From assembly GCA_033239525.1 (NCBI GenBank), contig BSYO01000010.1, positions 15,034,042 through 15,098,041 of the forward strand: a DNA stretch of 64,000 nt, read 5' to 3'. The notes under the pieces are model-generated. The model was not told the DNA's origin. It did no database searches and was given only the letters and a program-made list of their open reading frames with translations. Origin of the DNA: Nepenthes gracilis. Taxonomy: Eukaryota > Streptophyta > Magnoliopsida > Caryophyllales > Nepenthaceae. The translations under genes were made by a program, and so were the position numbers. Shown here piece by piece: positions 32,792 to 43,864 of the stretch (position 1 is the stretch's first letter; each line of letters opens with the position of its first letter).

Positions 32792-34500
32792 ATGCCCGAG
32801 AGTGATGAGGATGGGGTTATTCCTCCTGACACTGCAGAGCCTATTGAGCCTGTTCCACTTCGACTATCCACGAGAGATCGAAGACCCCCTATTCATCTGT
32901 CAGCCGAGGAGTATGTATTACTCACAGACGGAGGAGAGCCTGAATGCTTCAAGGAAGCTATGGAGGATGAACACAAGGCGGAGTGGATGGAAGCTATGCA
33001 AGAAGAAATGGCATCGCTACATGAGAATCACACATTTGAATTGACAAGGCTGCCGAAGGGAAGAAGAGCATTGAAGAACAAGTGGGTCTTCAGATTGAAG
33101 ACAGATGAAAACAGCTCACAACCGAGGTACAAAGCAAGATTGGTTGTGAAGGGCTTCAATTAACGGAAGGGTATTGACTTCGACGAGATCTTTGCACCCG
33201 TGGTAAAGATGTCTTCCATTAGAGTGGTGCTCGGGTTGGCTGCTGTTCTTAACCTGGAGGTAGAACAGATGGATGTGCGGATAGCGTTTCTTCATGGTGA
33301 CCTTGAAGAAGAAATCTACATGGAGCAACCGGAGGGATTCCTTGTCAATGGGAAGGAGAACTTGGTGTGTCATCTCAAGAAGAGTCTGTATGGCTTGAAA
33401 CAAGCACCAAGGCAATGGTATAGGAAGTTTGAGTCTGTCATGGTCAGTCAGGGCTATCAGAAAACGACCTCGGATCATTGTGTTTTTGTTCAGACTTTCT
33501 CAGAGGATGATTTTGTTGTTCTCTTGCTTTATGTGGATGACATGCTTTATGTGGATGACATGCTTATTGTTGGGTGTAATACTTCTCGGATCACGGAGCT
33601 AAAGCGACAACTTGGGAAATCCTTTGCCATGAAGGATTTGGGACAGGCGAAGCAAATTCTGGGAATTAGAATTTTTTACGACCGCAAATCAAGAAAGCTG
33701 TGGATGTCACAAGAGAGCTACGTGGAGAAAGTGCTTCAACATTTCAACATGAAAAAGGCAAAATCAGTGAGCACACCGCTGGCCAATCACTTCAAGCTAA
33801 GTACTCGTCAATGTCCCTTTACTGAAGATGAAAAGGCATGCATGAAAGGTATACCTTATTCTTCAGCTGTAGGTAGCCTAATGTATGCCATGGTATGTAC
33901 GAGACCGGATATTGCCTATGCTGTGGGAGTTGTTAGTCGATTTTTATCAAATCCTGGTAAGGAGCATTGGTCCGCTGTAAAATGGATTCTGAAGTATCTT
34001 CGAGGAACTTCCAAGCAGTGTTTGTGCTTTGGAAGCAATGAGCCTTTGCTGGTTGGATATACTGATGCAAATATGGTGGGTGATGTCGAATCACGGAAGT
34101 CTACTTCGGGATACTTAGTAATGTTTGCAGAGGAGTCAAGCTTGGCAATCGAGATTGCGAAAATGTGTTGCTCTCTACTACTCAAGCGAATTCATTGCTA
34201 TTACGGAGGTAAACAAGGAGATGCTATGGATGAAGAAGTTCATTCGGGAACTTTGTCTCAACCGTAACCTAATGTGTTGTTTTGTGACAGTCAAAGTGCA
34301 ATCCATCTTAGCAAGAACTCCTCTTTTTACGCCAAATCAAAGCACATTGATGTGAGGTATCAATGGGTGCGGAATGTTATTGACACGGGTTCATTGGTGT
34401 TGGAGAAGATCGGGACCGAGGAGAATGGATCAGATATGATGACGAAGACATTACAAAAGGGGAAGCTTGCAACTTGCCATGCTATCGCCAGGGATGATTT
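32792..34500 (+). pseudogene. Copia reverse transcriptase and RNase H, broken
   Basis: RT starts in EWMEAMQEEMASLHENHTFE and KNKWVFRLKT, with a stop at 33161-33163 just after VVKGFN. It continues openly from 33200 to 34267: AFLHGDLEEEIYMEQPEGF, SLYGLKQAPRQWY and the catalytic region LLYVDDMLYVDDMLIVG, where six residues are duplicated. After PLANHF and GSLMYAMVCTRPDIAYAVG, the RNase H begins (VGYTDANMVGD). Frameshifts near 34135 and 34270 move it to the last frame, which reads FCDSQSAIHLSKNSSFYAKS and HIDVRYQWVRNVI. Confidence 0.92.
33527..33562 (+). repeat. 18-bp tandem duplication in the RT catalytic motif
   Basis: CTTTATGTGGATGACATG occurs twice back to back (33527-33544 and 33545-33562). 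It is exact and in frame, and it doubles the residues around the catalytic YVDD. Confidence 0.97.
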
Positions 34501-34520
34501 GGTGTATGGCCCCACACAAT

Positions 34521-34533
34521 GTGTGGGAAAGTT
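34521..34533 (+). other. Polypurine tract of the Tork-type element
   Basis: GTGTGGGAAAGTT lies directly before the right LTR. It is the expected primer for plus-strand DNA synthesis. Confidence 0.7.
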
Positions 34534-35305
34534 TGTTGGGTTATGGGTCACTCTCGTGAGCCCATACCCACTTGATGAGGCGGGTGGAGGTCCATATCCT
34601 TACCGCATGGAGAAAGGTCAAGTCACTCACTAGATGCTCGAGCGGTTTTTCCGCACGGTCACCGCTAGCTATGTGCTCGAGAGGAGCTCGAGCGGATTTT
34701 CCAGAATGTAGGCCGCTCGCTATCCGCTCGAGAGGCGCTCGAGCGGATTTTCCAGAAGCTAAGCCGCTCGCTAGCCGCTCGAGAGGCACTCGAGCCGGGG
34801 ATCGCCACCGCGCTGGGCCAACACCACCGAAAGGGCGGCGAAATATATAAAACGCGGGACTTCCGTTTTTTAGGGTTATGCAAACACTTTGAGCGCCGTT
34901 CTAGAGAAGAGAAAATGGAGAAAAAGAGAGAAGAAGAAGATGAGGAAGGATTGAGCCTCCGTTTGGGTTTTCAATCAAGTTCCAGTCTTCGGGGATCCCA
35001 CGTACGAGATTCTTGCTGCCGTGAAGAACGTCTTCCGGGTTCCATCTCTTCTCTTGTACTTTATACTTCTTATACGGGCTATCCACAATCAGTTGTTGTT
35101 TTATTTCGTGATTTGGGATTTGTGTAACCGGTCAACTGCTGCTAGTGAAAATTTTGGACTCCGTGTCCCGTGGTTTTTCTCCCTCATTTCTTAGGGAGTT
35201 TTCCACGTAAAAATCTTGTCTTTCTTGTTTGTGTGTGCTGTTTGTGTGCTTGACTTCACCTATCACGTATTTTATCATGGTTCAAATAAGCTTTTAAATC
35301 TAACA
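34534..35305 (+). repeat. 3' LTR of the Tork-type element
   Basis: It matches 29692-30472 almost base for base, with small differences in the CTCGAG array (34637-34800). It ends AAATCTAACA. Confidence 0.94.
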
Positions 35306-35310
35306 TTTGG

Positions 35311-36711
35311 GAATACTGCTGCTTATTAGAAGAAGTGGATATTGGTCCTTCTATTTTGGCCATTGACTTAATGATCAATATTAAAAAAATAAAAAAATAT
35401 AAATTTTAAATCTTTTTTTAATAAGTTGGCAACGGTCCCTACCTCTTCCTAAGTTCGCGGCAAGGAGAGTGTGAGCAATGTTGAGCAGGGCGACAATGAG
35501 TAGTGTTGTACGGCCAGCTGCGTCCCAAGCAAAGAAGTCAGAAGCGGTGGAGGATGTAAGTGGAGGCCCATCGTCTTCATTTCTTTAACATCTCCGGAAA
35601 AGGTCCTGCAAGAGGAGATGATAAGTAAGGCATTGCCCTTGCGATCGTAGGGGTGGCGACGATTGTTTGCTCAACTTTGGTTGATGATAAATGCCTACAT
35701 ATTAGGAAGAATGAAGATGTATATTGACGAAGGGTAAACAGTCATTTGCACTGCAACTGTAACAGCACCAGTAGTTGAAGATTAAGAAGACCTCTTGCAA
35801 ATCTAAAAGAAAAACATTGAAAGACATGCATGAAGCACCAATAAACTTCCTTCAGAGATGATCTATTCAATCACCAAACCTCCATATTCACTTTTCCAGA
35901 AGCACATTATCAGAGATTCAAGATCTATTAACACTCAAAGCACCGAAACGCAAATGCCCAGAAGACAGCCTGAAGGATCATTAGTTTTATTCGTGGGGAA
36001 ACCAATATTTGCCAAAATAAACAACTGCTCAAGCAATTTACTGAAAATTTCCAACAGGCATGAATGCTCTCAAAGGAAATTGGGGATACTTCTGCACCCT
36101 ATGCTGCTACTGCTAAAGCAAATATTACAATAGAAACAAGGGAGGTTTTATCCAAAATCTGAAGGCATTTAGGGAAGGTCAAATACAGTAAGCTCATATT
36201 GATGTTTAAAAACTGTCTCAGCATATCTCCACGATTGAAGTTCTAATTTTTAAGGTAGCAAGAAGATAGTACACATTATACTGACAGCAGATCTCACTAT
36301 AGTAGCACTCTTCCCTCAGACAATAATGCTTGTTACATGAATTGACAAGCTCGCACCAAGTAACACTAAGAAACAAGCATATAAGCTGCTTCAACAAGAG
36401 AAAATTCCATCCTATTATTCTACTCCCTAAGGGAAATGTTGAATTACAAAAATTTCCAATGGTGTACTTGTATATAAGGCATGTACATAGAGCATCCAAT
36501 CATGCTCGCGTGGGTGCTCTCACCGTTCTTTATCATCCTCTTCAAAAAAGAAAAAAAAATGTTCTTGGGTTTTCAAAAAAAAGAAAAAAAACAGCTGGAC
36601 AGTTTGTGTTCTCTTGAACACAAGTGGTATGCTAAACTTGCAATCATAGAATTCATCAAGCTCAAAACACAAGTTTGATTCTTATATTTCCTTGAAGTTG
36701 GGTAACCAAAG
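35311..36711. other. Spacer between two copia insertions
   Basis: This is mixed-composition sequence. 35430-35650 is GC-richer (AAGTTCGCGGCAAGGAGAGT onward) but has no sustained open frame. The remainder is moderately AT-rich without recognisable exons. If the candidate minus-strand exon at 29287 belongs to a real gene, this would be its upstream side. Confidence 0.4.
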
Positions 36712-36718
36712 ATGGTAA

Positions 36719-37214
36719 TTTTGGGGGGTCAGCTGGCAGAAATTGGACCGACAGGAAAGAACACTTACGATGATAATAACGAACAATAATCATAAAAAGG
36801 AAAGGAGAAATGAGATACACACAGTTTACGTGAAAACCCTTTTTTAAATAAGAGGAAAAAATCACGAGATACTTAATTCATAAATTTCATTATATAAAAT
36901 TTTTTGGTTACAGAAAAACTCAAAACAGAATACATGAGCAAGCACAACTCATTGTATCATTCTATTCTACCCCAATGTATATATATATATATCTTTAAAG
37001 ATGAGTTTCCTCATCTACAGCGCTTACTTTACAACCTTCAGTATAAGTAGTTCGTTACCTTCGAACCAGCATCTGCTCGGCCACCCTCGGCCAGTAGTCA
37101 GTCCAACCGACTTCGTACTAGCCGCCCCTGACCAGAATCTGTCCAGTCGGCCTCGGCCAACATTTGTCCGTTAACCAGATATGAGCCCATATGGAAGTGA
37201 CCCATATCCTAACA
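36719..37214 (-). repeat. Left outward-facing copia LTR
   Basis: On the minus strand it starts TGTTAGGATATGGGTCAC and ends near CCCCAAAA. It is about 150 bases shorter than the right LTR because of internal deletions, and it holds a (TA)n tract at 36978-36992. The purine-rich GAAGAGAAGTT precedes it on the minus strand. Confidence 0.82.
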
Positions 37215-39460
37215 AACTTCTCTTCACGACTGGTGGGGACGACATCGGTCATAGCGGCAATATTGCAACAAATTTCAAGTTTCTGCTTCGTTAATACTTT
37301 GGTCATCATATTCAACCCATTCTCTTCAGTCTTGACCTTGTTGAGTGTCAACAACACCGAGTCAATAACATTTCGCACCCAATGATATCGAACATCAATA
37401 TGCTTCGATTTGGAGTAGAATGAGAAACTTCTGCAGAGATGGATTGCACTTTGATTGTTACAAAATAGAACGTACCTCTCTTGTTCAAAGCCAATATCCC
37501 GAAAAAACTTCTTCATCCACAACATTTTTTTACTGGCCTCTGTCACAGTAATGAATTCTGTGTCGGTGATAGAGAGAGCAACACACTTCTATAATTTCGA
37601 TTGCGATTGTCAACAAACAGTTTCTCCTGCAAATTTGATCATGTAACCCAAGGTAGATTTTTGGGAATCAATATTCCGGCCATGTCGGCATCAGTGTATC
37701 CGACCAAGTGTGGTTTGTCATCTCCAAAATACAAGCAAAGCTAAGATATTCTTCGAAGATATCTCAGTATCCACTTTACTGCAGACCAAGGCTCCCTTCC
37801 AGGATTTGACAAAAATGGTTGACCGTGCTGACGGTACGAGAAATGTCCGATCTCATGCACACCAAAACATACATTAGGCTACCTACGGCTGATAAGTAGG
37901 CCACGCCTTTCATACTTGCCTTTTCGACATCCGAGGAAGGACATTACCGGTTGCTTAGCTTAAAGTGTTTGGTCAAAGGAGTGGTCACCACCTTCGACTT
38001 CTCCATGCTAAAACGTTGGAACACCTTCTCAATGTAGCCCTCCTAAGATAGCCACAGCTTCTTGCCTTGGAGTTACGAAATATCCTGATACCCAAGATCT
38101 GTTTCGCCGGCCCCAAGTCTTTCATGGCAAACACCTTCCTGAGCTGCTACTTCAATTCCCTGATCTTGGAGGTATTCCGGACGATAATCAGCCTGTCGTT
38201 GACATTTAGTAGAAGAATAATGAAGTCATCTTTGGAGAACCTCTGCACAAAAACACAATGGTCTGAAGTAATCTTTCCGTAGCTTTAATCCACTACGACA
38301 GACTCGAACTTCTTATATCACTATCTAGGGACCTGTTTTAGCTTGTACAGACTCTTCCTCAGACAATACACTAGTCATCCCTTCCCCTTGACTCTGAATC
38401 CCGCTAACTGCTCCATGTAAATTTCCTCTTCAAGATCACCATGGAGAAATACCATCCGGACATCCAATTGTTTTACTTTCAGATCAAGAACAGCGGCCAA
38501 TCCAAGCACCACTCGGATTGAAGGCATTTTTATAATTGGGATAAATATTTCATCAAAACCAACACCCTTCTTTTGATTGAAGCCTTTCACAACCAATCTT
38601 GACTTGTACGCTAGTTGTGAACTGAGCTCGTCAGTCTTGCGACGGAAGACTCACTTATTCTTTAACTTTCGCTTCCCCTTCGATAACTCTGTCAGCTCGA
38701 ATATATGATTCTCATACAGTGAACTTATCTCCTCCTGCGTGGCCTCCATCCACTCCGTTTTGTGCTTGTCCTTCATGGCCTCTTTAAAACTTTCCGACTC
38801 CCACCCATTCATGAGCAATACATACTCATCAGTCGACAAACAAACGAAGGTTCTTTGGTCCCTTGAGGATTATCTGATTAGAATGTTCTTAGCCGGATTA
38901 GCAATATCATGAGGAGTGGCATCATTCTCATCGGGTATCAAAGTCCCTCAGTCTCCTTACTCTTCAACAATATCATGACCTCCAGCCTCTTGACGAATCG
39001 GCACCGGTCGGACAGGCTCAAAACTTATATCAGCTACCCGGCCGTTGTCATTGTTGGAAAGAACCTTCATCTTCTTTCCAATATTTTCAATCGTTTCATC
39101 TTTAACGAATATTATATCCCCTAACAGGACAAACTTTTTCTCAATCTGGTCATAGAGCCGACATCCAAGCTTATTTTTCCCATAACCAAAGAAGATATAT
39201 TCCCTCATCTTCAACTCCAACTTTGTCCTTTCGTCTTTCAAGATATGCACGAATATCCTACATTCGAACACTCGCAAGTGGTCGTAGAACACCTTCCCAC
39301 CAACCCACACTTTTTCTAAAACTTTTCCATTTAGTGGATTGTCCGACGACCTGTTGATATTTTAAGCGACGGTTCTCAAAGCTTCCCTCCAAAATGAACT
39401 GGGGAGCTTCATTTTTGAGAGTACACAGCGGAGTCTCACCATCAACGTTCAGGATATTTC
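37215..39460 (-). pseudogene. Copia integrase-RT-RNase H remnant (left copy)
   Basis: Read on the minus strand: 39470-39258 and 39310-38957 encode the integrase tail (YDHLRVFECRIFVHILKDER). 38839-38651 is the RT start (TEWMEATQEEISSLYENHIF). 38596-38375 is RT (VVLGLAAVLDLKVKQLDVRM, FLHGDLEEEIYMEQ). The RT end and RNase H follow in broken frames, and 37546-37118 gives the RNase H tail (FCNNQSAIHLCRSFSFYSKS, HIDVRYHWVRNVID). Numerous frameshifts and stops separate these pieces. Confidence 0.88.
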
Positions 39461-40300
39461 GCGACTGCAAGGTAAGAAAGTTGTGGCTGTCTCAGGAAGG
39501 CTACATTGAGCAGGTACTCCAACGTTTGAAAAAGTTGAAAGTAGTGAACACTCCTTCAGCAGGACACTTTAAAGTGAGCAACCGGCAATATCCTTCCTTG
39601 GATGCCGAAAAGGAAAGTATGAAAGGCATACCCTACTCTTCAATTATAGGTAGCTTGATGTATACCACGGTGTGTATGAGACCGGATATTACTCATGCCA
39701 TCGGCACAGTCAGCCGTTTTCTGCCAAACCCTAGAGTATTGGTTTGCGGTAAAGTGGAAATTGAGATATCTCCAAGGAACATCTAAGCTTTGCTTGTGTT
39801 TTGGAGATGACAAACCACACCTGGTCGGATACACTGATGCCGACATGGCAGGAAACGTTGATTCCCAAAAATCTACCTCGAGGTACATGGTCAAATTTTG
39901 GGGGGGGGAATTATTTCTTGGCAATCGAAGTTGAGAAGTGTGCTGTTCTCTCTATCATCGAGGCAGAATTCATTACTATGATAGAGGCCAATAAGAAAAT
40001 ATTGTGGATGAAGAAGTTCGTTCGAGAGATTAGCTTCAAATAGGAGGGGTATGTGCTATCTTGTGACAGTCAGAGTGCAATCTACCTCTACAGAAACTCT
40101 TTATTCCACTCAAAATCAAAGCATATTGATATTTAATATCATTAGGTGCGAGAAGTTATTGACACAACACTGGTTGACACTCAACAAGTTCAGGACTGAA
40201 AAAAATGGGTCGGATATGATGACCAAAGTACTGACAAAGTAGAAGCCTGAAATCTGTCACAATATTGCCTATATGACGGATGTTGTCCCCACACAGATAT
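39450..40300 (+). pseudogene. Copia RT-RNase H remnant (right copy)
   Basis: It starts abruptly in RT (KLWLSQEGYIEQVLQRLKK). It continues through KGIPYSSIIGSLMYTTVCMR and PDITHAIGTVSRFLPNP, then in shifted frames into RNase H (VGYTDADMAGNVDSQKSTSR, AEFITMIEANKKILWMKKF). A TAG falls at 40042 and further changes follow before the LTR. The same region of the left copy is at 37215-38110 on the other strand. Confidence 0.88.
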
Positions 40301-40311
40301 GAGGAAAAGTT

Positions 40312-40963
40312 TGTTCGGATATAGGTCACTCTCATATGGGCCCATATCCGGTTAACGGACAGATGCTGGCCGAGGCCGACCGGACAAATTCTGGCCAAGG
40401 GCGGCTAGTATGAAGTCGGCCGGACTGTTGGCCTAGGTCAATTGGACTGACTATTGGCCGAGGGAAGCCAAATGGATGCTGGTTCGAAGGCAATGAACTA
40501 CTTATACTGAAGGCTGTCAGTCTTAGAAATCCAAAATGAAAAAGCGCATGAATACAATAAGCAGGAAAATGAATTAGAAAGTGTAACAACTTACCCGTAA
40601 AGTCCAGAGTAGGTGACCGACTTGTAGAGTAGGTAACTAACTTGCAAAATAAGCGCCGCCAATGAGAAAACTCATCTGTATATATATATAGGCATCACTG
40701 TTATACTGGGGTAGAATAGAAAAATACAAGAAGTCATGCTTGCTCTTGTATTCTGTTCTCTGGGTTTTTGTAACAAAAAAATTTTACATAGTGAAATTTG
40801 TGGATTAAGTGTCCCATGATTTTTCCCTCTTATTCAGAAGAAGGTTTCCATGTAAATTGTGTATATCTCATTTCTCATTTTCCTTTTGTGATTATCGTTC
40901 GTCATTATCATCGTAAGTGTTCTTTCCTCTCAATCCAACCCCTGCCGGCCGACCCTCCCAACA
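40312..40963 (+). repeat. Right outward-facing copia LTR
   Basis: Starts TGTTCGGATATAGGTCAC and ends CCTCCCAACA. GAGGAAAAGTT precedes it as a polypurine tract. The opening forms a stem-loop (GGATATAGG against CCCATATCC). The DNA beyond (ACCATTGTGGG) weakly resembles the sequence beyond the left LTR, so the true edge may lie slightly further out. Confidence 0.85.
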
Positions 40964-41027
40964 ACCATTGTGGGTCAACCCGAGCTTAAATAGTTTAGTG
41001 ATTACATTTCATTTGCACCACCTAATT

Positions 41028-42470
41028 TTATTTTTTTATGATTATGGAGCTTACAAAAGAAAAAACGTCCAGGGACAAGCTTAGGCTGCAAGGGGGCTCT
41101 GTGTTGCCAATGCCAGGAAGGCTCCTCAGTTGCCCAGTAACAATCAGAGTACTTTCCCTACTTAAGATATGCCATATCTCGGGTGGTGGGGTGTGCCAAA
41201 CTTGGACTTCCTCATTCGATCTTCTTCCCAATTTGGCAAGAAGATAGGCTGCCTCGTTCACTTCCATGCAGGAGTGTTGGATAGGGCAGCTCCATTCTCT
41301 TTCCTGGAAGGCCTTGCAACTCAATAGGATTGCTCTATCTGGTTCTGGCCCTCAATACGAGAGTAGATTTTGGTGATTGCTAGGCATGAATCCAACTCAA
41401 TTGTCACCTTTGGGATGATAGTAGCCGCATTATCCACTCCAATTCCAGCATCCGTGTTGATTTTACACCATTCTCCACGAGGTGCCATCCATATATTGTC
41501 CCTCCTTTCTCCCACATTAGACCGTGTCGAGCTCTTGGGTAATCTGTTTTTCAGGACCAGCCAAAGAAAGGCCTTGAATCTAGGAGGGAACTTGGTTTTC
41601 CAAACACCGCTCCACAACTTGTGCTGGTTGGCAGGCTCATCCTGGAGCACCTCGTATGCATCTTTTGCTGTATAGTGGCCCGAGGTACTATCCCAGGAAA
41701 CTGTCTTCAGCCCAGGAGAGACTGGATATGTGGATACTGTGGATCATTAGGCATGCATTTGAGCTGATTCTCCTTTCATTTTTTTCAAATTGCAGCTGCC
41801 CCCAGGGAGTAAATAGTCTAAGACTTTCAACTTGACCTCTTCCTCTGGCATGTGAGAGGTGGCAATTTTGATAAGGGGTTTATAACCCAGCTGCCAGTCC
41901 CTCCAAAATATGGCACTTGTACCATGGGCGATTGTCCTATTGATTCCTGTTATAACCAGTTCTCTAGCCTTCAGTATGCTGTGCCATGTACTTGACGATC
42001 ACTGTTTGGCCGTTACTGATAGAAGTCTACATAAGATACTTAGCCTCATGAACTTGCACCCATAGCCTTCCAGTGCCAGCTCCCACCATAGCTTACCCGG
42101 CAGTGCAAGGTTGCTGTCTCTAAAGTGGCTCAGCCCAAGGCCACCCCTCTTCTTGGAGTAGCAACAATCTTTCCAATTTACTAGGTGAACCTTGTCGTCC
42201 CCCACAAGTTGTTCCCGCAGATTTTGTCCAACTGAATACAGGCGCTAGCAGGGAGGGCAGGGGCATGTTCTGCACTTGATAAGCCGGGGTGGCTTGAGCC
42301 ACCACTGCCTGAATAAGGAGAGCCCATTCTGCTAGCTGTGGGTTCAGCTTCTAAATGATCTCCTTGCGGTGATCCATTCAGATCCTGTAATGAATACTGT
42401 TGGATCCATTCTTCATATTGTCATTCCAACATTTGCGCATAACAATTTGAGCTCAGTGCTGCAATTTCCA
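41028..42470 (-). pseudogene. L1-type LINE remnant: RT end and RNase H
   Basis: On the minus strand, 42205-41999 encodes the L1 RT end (VHLVNWKDCCYSKKRGGLGL, then SHFRDSNLALPGKLWWELAL). 41650-41321 has the zinc-finger region start (FPPRFKAFLWLVLKNRLPKS) joined directly to RNase H (GEWCKINTDAGIGV), so the Cys/His zinc finger is deleted. 41324-41028 is the RNase H end (HSCMEVNEAAYLLAKLGRRS). An A-rich ATAAAAAAATAAAA beyond 41040 could be the old poly(A) tail. It is 5' truncated, as LINEs usually are, and broken in every frame. Confidence 0.85.
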
Positions 42471-42520
42471 TGGGTAGAAGCAGGCAACTAAAGTTGGCAG
42501 CTAATTACTAGAGGGTGATG

Positions 42521-42637
42521 AGCAACCATTAATTGTCAATCAATGACAGCAACTGATGGACAATACCTGATGGACAATCAATGACAGCAACCATTAATTG
42601 TCAATCAATGACAGCAACTGATGGACAATACCTGATG
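42521..42637. repeat. 55-bp direct duplication
   Basis: AGCAACCATTAATTGTCAAT begins at 42521 and again at 42576, followed each time by CAATGACAGCAACTGATGGA. About two units are present. Related words (ACTGATG, GACAACC) continue sparsely to about 43450, suggesting an older, decayed repeat. Confidence 0.85.
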
Positions 42638-42639
42638 GC

Positions 42640-43859
42640 TACAGCTAACAACCAATTCTTTGCCAGATGCTAACAAATGATTAAAATGCTAGGCAACTAT
42701 CAACACTAGCAATGATAACCAACATTTACAATTGATGGTCGGCATATACAACTGATGCAGCCATCATGTGAAAATCAAGGATTAAAATATTGGTATTGGT
42801 ATAAGTCAATGGTATCATATTGGCCATATCAGGAATACGTACTCGTATCAGACATATCGAAAGCAAACAATTTTTTCAGTGACCACATCAAAACTAAGTT
42901 ATATAATGAAATTGACTACCAAATATATAAAATGTGAAATTTTACAAAATGAAATTAACACTTTAAAAACAAATAAAATGCTAGCAACTAAAAAGATGAC
43001 AAAAGCAACATGGATTAAAGTCAATTCTAGTAATAACACAGCAATTAGAAACAAATATAACTGAAGAAATAAAATTATACAATCCAATTTCAAGTTCAAA
43101 ATTTGAGATTAAGGCTTAGGTACAATTTAATTGTGTTAAATATGAAGAAATTGAAAAAATTGGTTAGTTAGGCCATTTGGCATGCTGAAAAGGAAAAAAA
43201 GAGAGACGAAAAGCAAAGGGAAAATCAATCAATTAATCGATTGTATTGGTCAATATTAAAAATATCAACCGATATATTATAATTTTGGGCAATTTTGCAA
43301 AATAATAGTATCCAAAAATTCTAATAGCAATGTATATAGACTGATATTTCTCTCATAAATCGGTATATCATTCCATAATGGTAATACATGATTCACAATT
43401 AACAAGGACAACTGATGTGATTGATGATTCAGGCAACACATGCCTTATACTCAACACCAGCAACTAGTTGGATTCATGATTGACAACCAATGTGGACCGG
43501 TGACTGAACTATTATTATGAAGCATAATTATTTTCACAATACAAACAACACAATTCAAATTATATCCAACTCTATTTCCCAAAGAATTGAATAGCAATTT
43601 CACTTAAAGAACTTCAATTCTAATCCTATGCACAATATGAATCCCAAAGGTGAGTTCATTTTTGGAGCTTGAAAGTGCATTTGGACAGGGAATTCCATAC
43701 AGCTAGATTCTGAAACAGATGGATTTAAATAGCCTGCTTGATTATGAAAGAGGAATAGTAAATCTTTTTTCTTGTCCCTGCTCTCTGATCTTGGTCCCCT
43801 TGTCCTCTAATCCTCATCAGTCCACCACTGCTGCCTCATGAACTAGGGCCGCTACAACC
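42640..43859. other. AT-rich spacer
   Basis: This is low-complexity AT-rich sequence with short CAACTGATG-like words. No exon or element was seen. The last bases (TACCT, 43860-43864) flank the Tekay element. Confidence 0.5.
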
Positions 43860-43864
43860 TACCT

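Larger units (their letters stand above)
29687..35310 (+). mobile_element. Ty1/copia element, Tork/Tnt1 type
   Basis: LTRs of 781 and 772 bp (TGTTGGG...TAACA) flank a copia-ordered gag, protease, integrase, reverse transcriptase and RNase H on the plus strand. A tRNA-iMet primer site follows the left LTR and a polypurine tract precedes the right LTR. The flanks TTTGA (29687-29691) and TTTGG (35306-35310) form a 5-bp target-site duplication with one transition. The LTRs are nearly identical, so the copy is young, yet the coding region already carries several stops and frameshifts. Confidence 0.95.
36719..40963. mobile_element. Two truncated copies of one copia family, fused head to head
   Basis: The left part reads on the minus strand from integrase (about 39460) through RT and RNase H to an LTR ending at 36719. 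The right part reads on the plus strand from mid-RT (about 39450) through RNase H to an LTR ending at 40963. Both LTRs are therefore 3' LTRs facing outward, and no gag, protease, primer site or 5' LTR is present. The shared part forms an imperfect inverted repeat (36719-38110 against 39450-40963). The copies differ substantially, so the arrangement is old or arose from two diverged elements. LTR outer ends are uncertain by several bases. Confidence 0.85.
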
